DNA from: Rhodanobacter sp. ANJX3
GTDB lineage: Bacteria > Pseudomonadota > Gammaproteobacteria > Xanthomonadales > Rhodanobacteraceae
NCBI RefSeq assembly: GCF_014200755.1
Contig: NZ_JACHCM010000001.1
Location: 1 to 64,000 of the forward strand
Length of the DNA: 64,000 bases
Direction of reading: 5' to 3'
Shown: positions 17,772 to 26,900 of the stretch, in pieces
How positions within the stretch are numbered: position 1 is the first letter of the stretch
How the letters are laid out: each line of letters begins with the position of its first letter
Program-made: the position numbers and the translations under genes
Notes under the pieces: generated by a model
Told to the model about the DNA's origin: nothing
The model's input: the letters and a program-made list of their open reading frames with translations, nothing else
The model's database searches: none

Positions 17772-20700
17772 ATGGATTTTGCTAGAAGCTTGTGGCTGAT
17801 GCTGTTTATTGGTCTGATCAGCCTGTGTGGCATGGCACCGGTATCAGCTGCTGGTTTACCGTCACCTCAGGCTGGCCCAGCCAGAACATCGACGGCACCC
17901 GCAACAGCCTCTAGTTCATTGAGGGCTCCGCGTGCTGCAATTCGTGCGGAAGCAATTCGCGCGGACGCTAACCAGACGCTGCCGTGCGCCGATTGGTACT
18001 CAGGTCAAGGACTGACGGCTTGTTCGCTCAGTGAATGGGAAGATCTAAATGCGGCCGCTTTACAAGCAGAATACGAAAGCGATCAAAGCGCGAGTTACGA
18101 CCCCACTTGGCTTGGCTGGCAGTGGAATCCAAAACCCTCCCCTGTTCCTATTGGGCAATCTTCTCCCTATCAGACCTGCTGGATTTATGAGGCTGGTCTT
18201 GACTGTTATGCATGGGCGGTAACCCACAACTCTGCACCCAATGTTCCACCTTACCTTCCAGAAAAGAACCTCGATCCATCATGTGATTGTGCGGGCGATC
18301 CGATCAATCCTGGCATGGGCAGCGAATACCGTGACGAGGCAGACAGCAACCTCGGCCCGCTCAGCTTTCATCGTTATTACAACAGTAATGGCGCGATCAC
18401 ATCCACGCACATCGGAAGTCATTGGCGACACAGCTTTGATCGCAGTCTGGAATATCTGAGCAACGGCGCCACATCGACCGCAACCGTATTCCGGCCGGAT
18501 GGCTTGCAGGTCGCATTCACCCTGCAAAGCGGTCAGTGGACGACCGATACCGATGTCTCGGACCGCTTAACGACACAGACCAATGCTTCTGGAGTCATCA
18601 CTGGATTCTTGTATTTCGAGTCCAGCACGCGCGACCAAGAAGCCTACGACGCCAACGGCTTTCTCCTGTCGATCACCAACACGCACGGCCAGCTCACTAC
18701 CCTGGCTTACAGCACGGCGTCCACACCAACGAATGTGGCGCCGGCCGCGGGACTGCTGTTGACCGTAACCGACCCGCGCGGCCGCGTGCTGAGCTTTACC
18801 TACAATTCGCAGGGCAATGTCGCGACAGTCACGCAGCCCGATGGTGGCTCTCTGGCGTATGCCTATGACACGAACGGCAACCTGGTCACCATAACCTATC
18901 CAGACAGCAAGACACGCCAGTACATCTACAATGAAAGTTCGCTCACGGGTGGCACCAACCTACCCAACGCACTGACCGGCGACATCGACGAATCGGGAAC
19001 GCGGTTCACCAGCATTGGCTACAACAGCCAGGGTCAAGCGACGATGTCGACCCTGCCATCAGGCGTCGAACTCACGCAGGTGGCCTATAACAGCGACGGC
19101 ACCACATCTATAACCTATCCCACCGGCGCACAGACGACATTGAATTTCGTTGCGCCTAACGGATCTTTACACACGAGCACATCCAGCACACCTTGTGGAC
19201 CCACATGCGATCAGCCCAATGCATCGGCCACGTTCGACGCCAACGGGTATCCCACGTCGCACACTGATTTCAAGAATGTCGTGACCAACACGACCTACGA
19301 CGTCAACGGCTTGTTGAACCAACAAGTCGATGCCGTGAGAACGGCCGATCAACGCACTAACAACACGTCGTGGAATGCGTCATTGCGTGTTCCGTTGACC
19401 CATGCAGTGCTCGACAGCAATGGCAACACCCTGGCACAAACCTCATGGGTCTACGATGCGATCGGTCAACCGCTCGCCCGTTGCGAAGTGGATCCGTCCA
19501 TCGCAGCGGCGGCGGCCTACACGTGTGCCACGACCGGGACCGTGCCTGCGGGTGTTCGTCGCTGGGTCTACACCTATTGCACCACGGTCAATTCGACCTG
19601 TCCCATCACGGGTCTTTTGTTGACGGCAACCGGTCCCCGTACCGACCTGACCCAGACCACCACCTACAGCTACTACACGACCAGCAGCGCCACGAGTTGC
19701 GGCACGCCCGGATCAGCCTGCCATCAAGCCGGTGACCCGTATCAAATCAAGGACGCTCTAGGCCATCTGACCACGTATGCGTCCTACGACGGCGCCGGCC
19801 GCGTGACGCGGATCACAGACGCCAACGGCGTCAACACGGACATGACCTATACGCCGCGCGGCTGGCTGGCGACCCGCGTCTATGGCGGCGCCACCACCAC
19901 GTTCGGCTACGACGCGATGGGCGACGTCACGTCGATCAAGGACCCCAGCGGCATCACCACGACGTTTAAATACGACGCCGCGCACCGCCTCACCGATGTC
20001 CTCGATGCGCAGAGCAACGATCTTCACTACACCCTGGACGCAGCCGGCAACAAGACGGCGGAACAAACCAAAACCGCCTCGGGCACCGTGGTGCGCAGCC
20101 TGTCCCGGCAGTTCAACACGCTGGGCCAGCTCATGGCGCTGATCGATGGACTGAACAAGACCGTCTTCAACGCCGGCTACAGCGACAGCTACGATGCCAA
20201 TGGCAATCTCACGCACACGGCCGACGGGCTCGGCGTTCAGCGCCAGATGAGTTTCGATGCGCTCAACCGCCTCAATAGCACTCTCGACAACTACAACGGC
20301 ACGGACACAGCCACGGCCAACACGGAGACGGTGGTGGCTCAGGACGCGCTGGATCGCGTCGTCGGCGTGGGCGATCCCAATCATCTGAATACGGCCTACA
20401 CCTATGACGGCCTGAGCAACCGTACAACGCTGCAAAGCCCGGACACGGGCACCAGCACCGACACGTTTGATGCCGCCGGCAACCGCCTCGTGCACACCGA
20501 CGCGCGAAGTGTGGTCAGCACGTCGACCTATGACGCCCTCGACCGCGTGCTCAGCACGACCTACGCCGATGCCTCCCTCAACGTGGCTTACTCGTATGGC
20601 GACAGCAATACGGTGACTGGCTGCACCAGCTCCAAGCCTATCAACCGCCTGACCCGCATCGTCGAGAACACGGTCACGACCGATGTTTGCTACGACGCGC

Positions 20701-22409
20701 GCGGCAACGTCATCCAGAAAAATCAGGTCACTTCTGCGCAGACCGACACCACGCGCTACACCTACACCGCTGCCGATCGGCTGGCGACGGTGACGATGCC
20801 GGACAAGACAGTGCTGGCCTACGGTCGCAACACGAATGGCTTGATCAGCACCGTCAAGGTCACGCCCAGCGGCGCCTCCGCGGCGTCCACCGTCATCAGC
20901 GCCACGACCTGGCTTCCCTTCGGCCCAATCAGCAGTTACACGTTGGGTAACGGGCAAAAGGTCACGCGAACCTATGACGCCAACTACCGCGTCACCGACA
21001 TCGCCAGCCCGGGGTTCACCCTCCATCTGGCCCATGACCTCATGGGGAATGTGTCGGCGATCGGGGCCGCGGCGGGCGCCAATCCGGCCACGGAAACCTA
21101 CCAATACGATCCGCTCTACCGCCTGGGCACCGTGACCGAAGCCAGCGGCACGACGCTGGAAAGCTACACGTATAACCCAACCGGTGACCGGCTGAGCAAA
21201 ACCGCCTCGGGCTTGGCGACGGGTGCCTACCTCTACACGACCGGCACCCACCAGCTCCAAAGCATCGGCAACGCGTCGCAGGCCAGCGATGCCAACGGCA
21301 ACACCACGGGCAGCGTGATCGGTGGCGGTACCTATGGATTTGCGTATAACGGGCGCAACCGCCTGTCCCTGGCCCAACTCAACGGGTCAACCGTCGCAAC
21401 CTATACCTACAACGCCCTGGGTCAGCGCATCGGCAAGGTGACCACCACCGCCGAACGGTATGCCTACAACCAGAGTGGTCAACTGCTGGCGGAATATGGC
21501 GCCACCAACCGTGATTACCTCTGGATGGATGATGTGCCGGTGGCGGTGGTGGACAACACCATCAACGGCAGTGTGACCACCAGCACGATCAACTACATCA
21601 CGGCGGATCAGCTCAATACGCCGCGCGCGGTCACCAACAGCGCGGGAGCGGTGATCTGGCAGTGGGCCTATGCGGGTAACCCCTTTGGCGAGAAGCCGCC
21701 ATCTTCGTCGTCCGGCTACGTGCTCAATCTCCGCTACCCCGGCCAATATTTTGATGCTGAAACCGGGCTGATCCATAACGACCATCGTGATTACTGTGCA
21801 GCTTGCGGGCGCTACATCGAAAGCGATCCGATTGGTCTTGACGGTGGAATCAGTACGTTTACCTATGGATTAAATAGCCCGCTCAGGAATGTGGATCCAC
21901 TTGGCTTGGAGTCACCACGCGCTGCATCGGGATGCGGAACGATCTCGTGGGCCGCGTGTGGAGCTCTTCCCCCCGTGATACCAACTTGCACCGTGCCGTG
22001 CGGCTGCAACAATAGTGATGCCGGGAAAGTATTGGGCGCTATGGGAATGATCATGGCCGGGGGCGGCCCCGAGGATCCACTCGGAGATATAGCGGCTTGG
22101 GAAGAGGGGGGCGCGGCACTCGGCGACCTGACAGCTGACGAAGTTGGGCAGATACAAGGTGTGGTCGATCAGGCTGGAAGACCTCTTGACGTTGTAGGTT
22201 CAGCAGCAAATGGCAGTAGAACGGCCGCGAGTGACATTGACTACACGACGGCAAATGCCAACATTGAGAACTTTGAAGGATTGGAAGGAGATCTTCCTGG
22301 CATCGATCCAGAACACGGCGTTCTTCGCGGCTATGCTGATCCAAATGTCGGGCCATCGATACGTTTTGAGCCAGGCATCAGGCCATTTTTTTCGCCAGGA
22401 GGACCGTGA
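17772..22409 (+). CDS. rhs1: Rhs/YD-repeat polymorphic toxin with nucleotidyltransferase-like tip
   Basis: About 1545 residues. A Sec-type signal peptide (FARSLWLMLFIGLISLCGMAPVSA) is followed by a DUF6531 domain (DPINPGMGSEY) and many YD repeats (AYDTNGNLVTITYP, TYDALDRV, YTYNALGQRIGK). The Rhs core ends with GRYIESDPIGLDGG and DPLGLE (to 21912). The C-terminal tip (about 165 residues) is unlike the other Rhs gene and contains DVVGSAANGSRTAASDIDY, the hG[GS]...DhD pattern of Pol-beta-fold nucleotidyltransferases. The tip is therefore predicted to be a toxin that modifies a nucleic acid or another target with a nucleotide. Start at 17772: AAGGGA is 7 bases upstream. An immunity candidate overlaps its stop by 4 bases. 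Confidence 0.88.
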   Translation: MDFARSLWLMLFIGLISLCGMAPVSAAGLPSPQAGPARTSTAPATASSSLRAPRAAIRAEAIRADANQTLPCADWYSGQGLTACSLSEWEDLNAAALQAEYESDQSASYDPTWLGWQWNPKPSPVPIGQSSPYQTCWIYEAGLDCYAWAVTHNSAPNVPPYLPEKNLDPSCDCAGDPINPGMGSEYRDEADSNLGPLSFHRYYNSNGAITSTHIGSHWRHSFDRSLEYLSNGATSTATVFRPDGLQVAFTLQSGQWTTDTDVSDRLTTQTNASGVITGFLYFESSTRDQEAYDANGFLLSITNTHGQLTTLAYSTASTPTNVAPAAGLLLTVTDPRGRVLSFTYNSQGNVATVTQPDGGSLAYAYDTNGNLVTITYPDSKTRQYIYNESSLTGGTNLPNALTGDIDESGTRFTSIGYNSQGQATMSTLPSGVELTQVAYNSDGTTSITYPTGAQTTLNFVAPNGSLHTSTSSTPCGPTCDQPNASATFDANGYPTSHTDFKNVVTNTTYDVNGLLNQQVDAVRTADQRTNNTSWNASLRVPLTHAVLDSNGNTLAQTSWVYDAIGQPLARCEVDPSIAAAAAYTCATTGTVPAGVRRWVYTYCTTVNSTCPITGLLLTATGPRTDLTQTTTYSYYTTSSATSCGTPGSACHQAGDPYQIKDALGHLTTYASYDGAGRVTRITDANGVNTDMTYTPRGWLATRVYGGATTTFGYDAMGDVTSIKDPSGITTTFKYDAAHRLTDVLDAQSNDLHYTLDAAGNKTAEQTKTASGTVVRSLSRQFNTLGQLMALIDGLNKTVFNAGYSDSYDANGNLTHTADGLGVQRQMSFDALNRLNSTLDNYNGTDTATANTETVVAQDALDRVVGVGDPNHLNTAYTYDGLSNRTTLQSPDTGTSTDTFDAAGNRLVHTDARSVVSTSTYDALDRVLSTTYADASLNVAYSYGDSNTVTGCTSSKPINRLTRIVENTVTTDVCYDARGNVIQKNQVTSAQTDTTRYTYTAADRLATVTMPDKTVLAYGRNTNGLISTVKVTPSGASAASTVISATTWLPFGPISSYTLGNGQKVTRTYDANYRVTDIASPGFTLHLAHDLMGNVSAIGAAAGANPATETYQYDPLYRLGTVTEASGTTLESYTYNPTGDRLSKTASGLATGAYLYTTGTHQLQSIGNASQASDANGNTTGSVIGGGTYGFAYNGRNRLSLAQLNGSTVATYTYNALGQRIGKVTTTAERYAYNQSGQLLAEYGATNRDYLWMDDVPVAVVDNTINGSVTTSTINYITADQLNTPRAVTNSAGAVIWQWAYAGNPFGEKPPSSSSGYVLNLRYPGQYFDAETGLIHNDHRDYCAACGRYIESDPIGLDGGISTFTYGLNSPLRNVDPLGLESPRAASGCGTISWAACGALPPVIPTCTVPCGCNNSDAGKVLGAMGMIMAGGGPEDPLGDIAAWEEGGAALGDLTADEVGQIQGVVDQAGRPLDVVGSAANGSRTAASDIDYTTANANIENFEGLEGDLPGIDPEHGVLRGYADPNVGPSIRFEPGIRPFFSPGGP

Positions 22410-22675
22410 AATTGGAACGCTATTGGATTCGATTCGAGCTTGAGCCTTTTTCCTCGGGGCCTAAGCCAGGCTGCGGTGTTACCGCTCACAATTACGATGA
22501 CGCGTTGGAAATCTTGAGACGCACAATTTTTAAAGACAAGGTCTTGCCACCCATTCAAGAAGTCATCGAAAAGGTGGACATTTCGTCTCTTGATCAAAAA
22601 CACGTCATTCCCAATATGGAAGTTCCGACGAGACGGGGTGTTTGGTATCCGAGGGGATTTACTGACATCTTCTAG
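22406..22675 (+). CDS. candidate immunity protein for the first Rhs toxin
   Basis: The ORF encodes 89 residues and begins inside the Rhs stop (ATGA overlap), so translation is probably coupled. It has no signal peptide, which fits a cytoplasmic toxin target. The composition is mixed (LERYWIRFELEPFSSGP, YDDALEILRRTIF, TRRGVWYPRGF). No immunity family is recognised. Position, size and the 4-base overlap are the evidence. Confidence 0.65.
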   Translation: MKLERYWIRFELEPFSSGPKPGCGVTAHNYDDALEILRRTIFKDKVLPPIQEVIEKVDISSLDQKHVIPNMEVPTRRGVWYPRGFTDIF

Positions 22676-23254
22676 CGGAGATGGGCCGCTGTTCCAAGGG
22701 GGCGCACGAGTTTTTGGAGTGTTCGCATTTCAGTACGGCGCAGCGTCATTGAATGAAATCGGCTTCGTGCCGAAATGATCTAGAGGGGCGGGCGACGAAC
22801 GGTAGACAACACAGAGATGTTTGCGCAGTGCGCAACGAACTCGCCGTCAGAACTTAGGGCCTTCACTGGCATCTGCTGATCTGATGAGCTGACGTCTGAC
22901 AAGATATTGGGATAAATCTCTCACATTGCCCGGCGTTCGACTCAATGTGCGTCCCTCGCTCGGCCAAGTGTGGTGCCCATTTACACTAAATTTTTCAGCC
23001 TGAGTATTCGAGTGGACTTGGGACACAAGTTTGATCCGCTTGGGACAAATCTTGCTTTCCGCTTTTTACAAAGACTCGTCCGACATCCTCCTATTGTGAA
23101 AGAGGATCAATAGCTGAACCGTCAATGCTTGGCTTTTTTTGAAAATCCGGGAAATCACTGCAGGATGTTCAGCTTTTCCCCACAGTTGTGACGGTAGACG
23201 CGTTTAGCGTCCGCGCGGAAATGTGCGTCCATGAGCTGGAGTGGCCAGTCACCA
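22676..23254. other. intergenic joint between the two Rhs loci
   Basis: About 580 bases with no gene I can support. Two copies of CTTGGGACA (starting near 23017 and 23039) sit in an AT-richer patch and recall degenerate ends of an insertion element, but no transposase remains. Both Rhs loci point their 3' ends at this region. Confidence 0.4.
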
Positions 23255-23902
23255 CTATTGCAAAGCTGATTTTGCTTGAGAACCAAGATATTCAGAATAT
23301 TGGCTTTTGATCTTGTCCGGAGAAAGAGTGTTGGCAATGGAATCATGTTCGACATCATATAAATATCCTGTGGCCTCACCCATATGAGAACAGCTGGACG
23401 AGTCAGGCACCTGTTCAATAAGCAATAAGTTACGGTGGCCATTTAACCAGGCTACGGATCCTAAATTCTTATATTTACAGTCTGTGCTCAAAGTGCTCTG
23501 CAAATTAATCTTTTCCCCAACTGAAACTTTTTTCACCGCATTGTTTACAAGCAGGTAAGCGCTACTTACCCAAGTCCCTTCCACGCCACCGTCGCTCGCA
23601 TTAACGAAAAATGCGAGCGAGTCCGGAGACCAACTTATCTCGGTGAGCCGAGGTGAATACATCGAGTCGGTGAGATCGGCTAATGTTTTTCCGCCCACTA
23701 TAAGCATCAGTTTATTGTTGGTGAAGGTGATCGTTTTTTTACCGTCGGGTGACCGTGCCGAGAAAATATTCAGTGTTGAATCGGTATTTTCTCCGACGTC
23801 CTTAGCGTTCTTGGACCAGATACCTCCATCTGCATTTGATGCAAAGGTTGCGCCGATGAAGGCCATTGAAAAAAGGACGGTTGCAACTTTTATCATGTTC
23901 AT
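23255..23902 (-). CDS. exported candidate immunity protein for the second Rhs
   Basis: A protein of 215 residues starting MNMIKVATVLFSMAFIGATFASNA, a Sec signal peptide cleaved near FAS. The mature part looks like beta-propeller strands (RSPDGKKTITFTNNKLMLIVGGKTL and SWSPDSLAFFVNASDGGVEGTW), similar to WD40/TolB-like blades, plus two Cys. The ATG overlaps the Rhs stop as ATGA, with AGGAAG upstream. An exported immunity protein suggests that the toxin tip acts in the periplasm. Family not recognised. Confidence 0.62.
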   Translation of the reverse strand: MNMIKVATVLFSMAFIGATFASNADGGIWSKNAKDVGENTDSTLNIFSARSPDGKKTITFTNNKLMLIVGGKTLADLTDSMYSPRLTEISWSPDSLAFFVNASDGGVEGTWVSSAYLLVNNAVKKVSVGEKINLQSTLSTDCKYKNLGSVAWLNGHRNLLLIEQVPDSSSCSHMGEATGYLYDVEHDSIANTLSPDKIKSQYSEYLGSQAKSALQ

Positions 23903-26900
23903 CGAACTTCCTGAAATCCTGGTGGACAAGAGAAACTATCTGGGAGCCCGCTTATTGTTGTGTATGCAGTCTGTTTACCAAAACTGTTTGCATTCGCGTT
24001 GGAGTTGAATCGATAAATATCAAAACGAACAGTGCCGCTGTTTCGCACATTTTTGTCACCCACATCTCCTATGGTGAAGGTCGATGAAGATGGACCACCC
24101 TGGCCCATATTAAGACCCGTCGCTTGGATCGTCACCGAACCCATAGCATTCACAAGTGCCGCCTGCGATGCCGTCCTGTCTGCGATCGTTCCATACGGTA
24201 AACCGAACGCTGCGGGGCTCAAGGCAACGGAACCAGGCTGGGGCGGAATTCCTAACGCGCCACTGCTAAGCGCTTGCTTCGGTCCAATTCCCGAATATTT
24301 TGCATAGCCCACACACGTCTTGCAAAGGCCCAAGAAATCGATGTTTTGAAATGGTGCATTACCAACGTATGCATAGGTGCTAAATCCGCCATCCAGTCCA
24401 ATGGGATCGCTCTGTAGATACCGTCCAGTGTCTGCCTCGTAGGTGCGATAGACGTTGTAGTTCGTCATTGTCTCGGCATCAAAATATTGGCCGGGGTAGC
24501 GCAAGTTGAAAACATATCCTGTCGACGACGTGGGCTGTTGTTCACCAAATGGATTGCCCTGATAGGCCCACTGCCAAATCACCGTACCTCCATTGTTGGT
24601 GACGACTCGTGGTGTCCCCAGGCCATCTGCATGCACGTAATTAAAAACGCTGGTAACCACACCGCCGCTGGTGGTGTTGTCGATGACGGCGACAGGAGTA
24701 CTGCCGAGCCACACGTAATCGCGGTTGGTCGTGCCATATTCTCCGATCAATACGCTGGCTTCGTCGTAAACATAGCGCTCCGCCAACGGCTGCGATGGGG
24801 ACGGCCCCTTGCCGATGCGCTGACCCAGTGCGTTAGTGGTATAGACCGCGACCGTCGTATTATTGGCTTGCGTGAGCGTCAAACGATTGCGGCTATCGTA
24901 GGCAAAACCATAGGTGTTACCGCCGATGACGTCGCCGGTCGTATTACCGTTGGCATCATTGGCACGCGTTACGGCGCCGACGCTGTGAAGCTGATGGGTG
25001 CCAGCGGTGTATAGGTAGCTACCGGTGGCTAGTCCTGACGACGTTTTGGAAACACGGTCACCCGTCGCATTGTAAGTATAGCTCTCCAATGCAGTGCCAT
25101 TGGCTTCTGTTGCACCAAGCAAGCGATACAGCGAATCGTACCGGTATGTCTCGATCGCTGGGTTGGCGCCAGACGCATTACCAATAGCCGTGATATCCCC
25201 CCTCGCATCCAAAGCAAAGTGCAACGCCAATGCCGGACTGGTGACATCGGTGACGCGGTAGTTGGCGTCATAGGTGCGCGTCACCGTCTGACCGTTCCCC
25301 AGCGTGTATTGGCTGACTGGACCAAACGGTAGCCAGGTGATTCCTGTAACCACATTGGACGTTGAAGAGGCACCGCTGGGATGTACAGCAATACTGCTGA
25401 CACGACCATCGGTGTCATAGTTATAGGTCGTCTGTGTGCCATCGGGTGAGGTCATCGCCTGCAGTCGATCAGCTGAACTATACGCGTACTGGGTAACGTC
25501 GGTATGAGCAGCCGTGAGCTGAGATTTCTGTAGCACATTTCCGTGCGGGTCATAGCAGTACACCGTGGTGACGGTGGCTTCGATCACACGTGTCAGTCGA
25601 CCCATGGACGAGGAGTTGGTGCAGCCCGTGACGGCGTTGGCTTCATCGTATTTGTAAGTCACGTTGGCCGTGGTGTCGACATACGTGGTTCCGGTCCGTC
25701 GATTCAGGGCATCATAAGTGGACGTGCTTACGATGTTTTTGGCATCCGTGTGATTGAGCACGTTTCCAGCCGCATCGTAGGTGCTGCTGCTCGCACCTGT
25801 ATCTGGGCTCGTTTGTCCCGTGGCATTGCTTAAGCCATCGTAGATGTAAGTGGTATTGAAATAGGAGGGATCGGTGACCTTCGTTGTGTGATCCAGCGCG
25901 TCATAAGCATAGTTTGAATAGGTGTTAGCCGTGGTCCCCGCGCCGCCATAATCATTGAATGTTTGGTATGGACGGTTAAGGAAATCGTATTCCTGAAAGC
26001 GCGCGACGCCCAAAGCGTCGGTGTTGTATTGCAAGTTACCGGCAGGGTCGTAGCCCGCCGGCGCTGTGCCGCTGCCGTCGCTGCTGGCATCAAACACCGT
26101 TTGGTTCAATCCGTCGATGACTTTCGTGAGTTGGCTCAACGTGTTGTAGGTGCGCGTCAGGCTGCGGCTGGGCGTGATGCTGTTAACTGCATAGGTGCTT
26201 TCACCGATGCGGTTACCGTTGGCATCGAGGGTGTAATGGATATGGTTGCCCTGCGCATCGGTGATATCGGTAAGCCGATGGGCATCGTCGTAGCCATACG
26301 TGATGGTTACACCATCCGGATCGGTGACGGCAGCAATAGCGCCATAGGGCGTATAAGTGGTCGTCGTCGTGGCACCCGCCACGGTACGCGTGTGTAACCA
26401 ACCGCGCGGCGTATAAGTGAACGTGGTGGTGACGCCATTGGCGTCTTGCTGGGACAGTATCCGACCCGCACCATCATAGTTAAGGTAAGTGGTGGCGTGG
26501 CCCATTGCATCCGTCACGGACTTCAGATCACCGTGGCGATGGCTGGTGCTATCGTCCAGGTAGTAGGTATTGATGATGGTATCGGTGACATCCGTGCGCG
26601 GACCATCCATGCTCAAGGGCAAGCCGATCAATGGGCACTGAGTAGCATCGACCGCATCGCAATACGTTCTGATCCATTGGCGTACTCCGGTCGGCGCGTT
26701 CGCTGCACTGCCACACGTATAGCTGGCAGCACCGGATACCGCGGGATCGATATCGCATTGAGCCGTCACCTGGCCTCGCGAGTTGTAAACCCAAGCGCTT
26801 TGCACCACTGCATTGTTATTGGCATCCAACGTGATACGCGTCAGTGGGTTGCGCAGTACATTGTCCCAAGTCGTGTTAATGGTTCGCTGCCAGGGAATAG

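Noticed and set aside
19758..21377. A 539-codon minus-strand frame inside rhs1
   Set aside because: It is rich in Gly, Arg, Val and Ala, without motifs, and exactly opposite YD repeats. It is a shadow.
22590..22778. A short plus-strand frame after the Rhs1 immunity gene
   Set aside because: It overlaps the immunity candidate in another register and has no ribosome-binding site.
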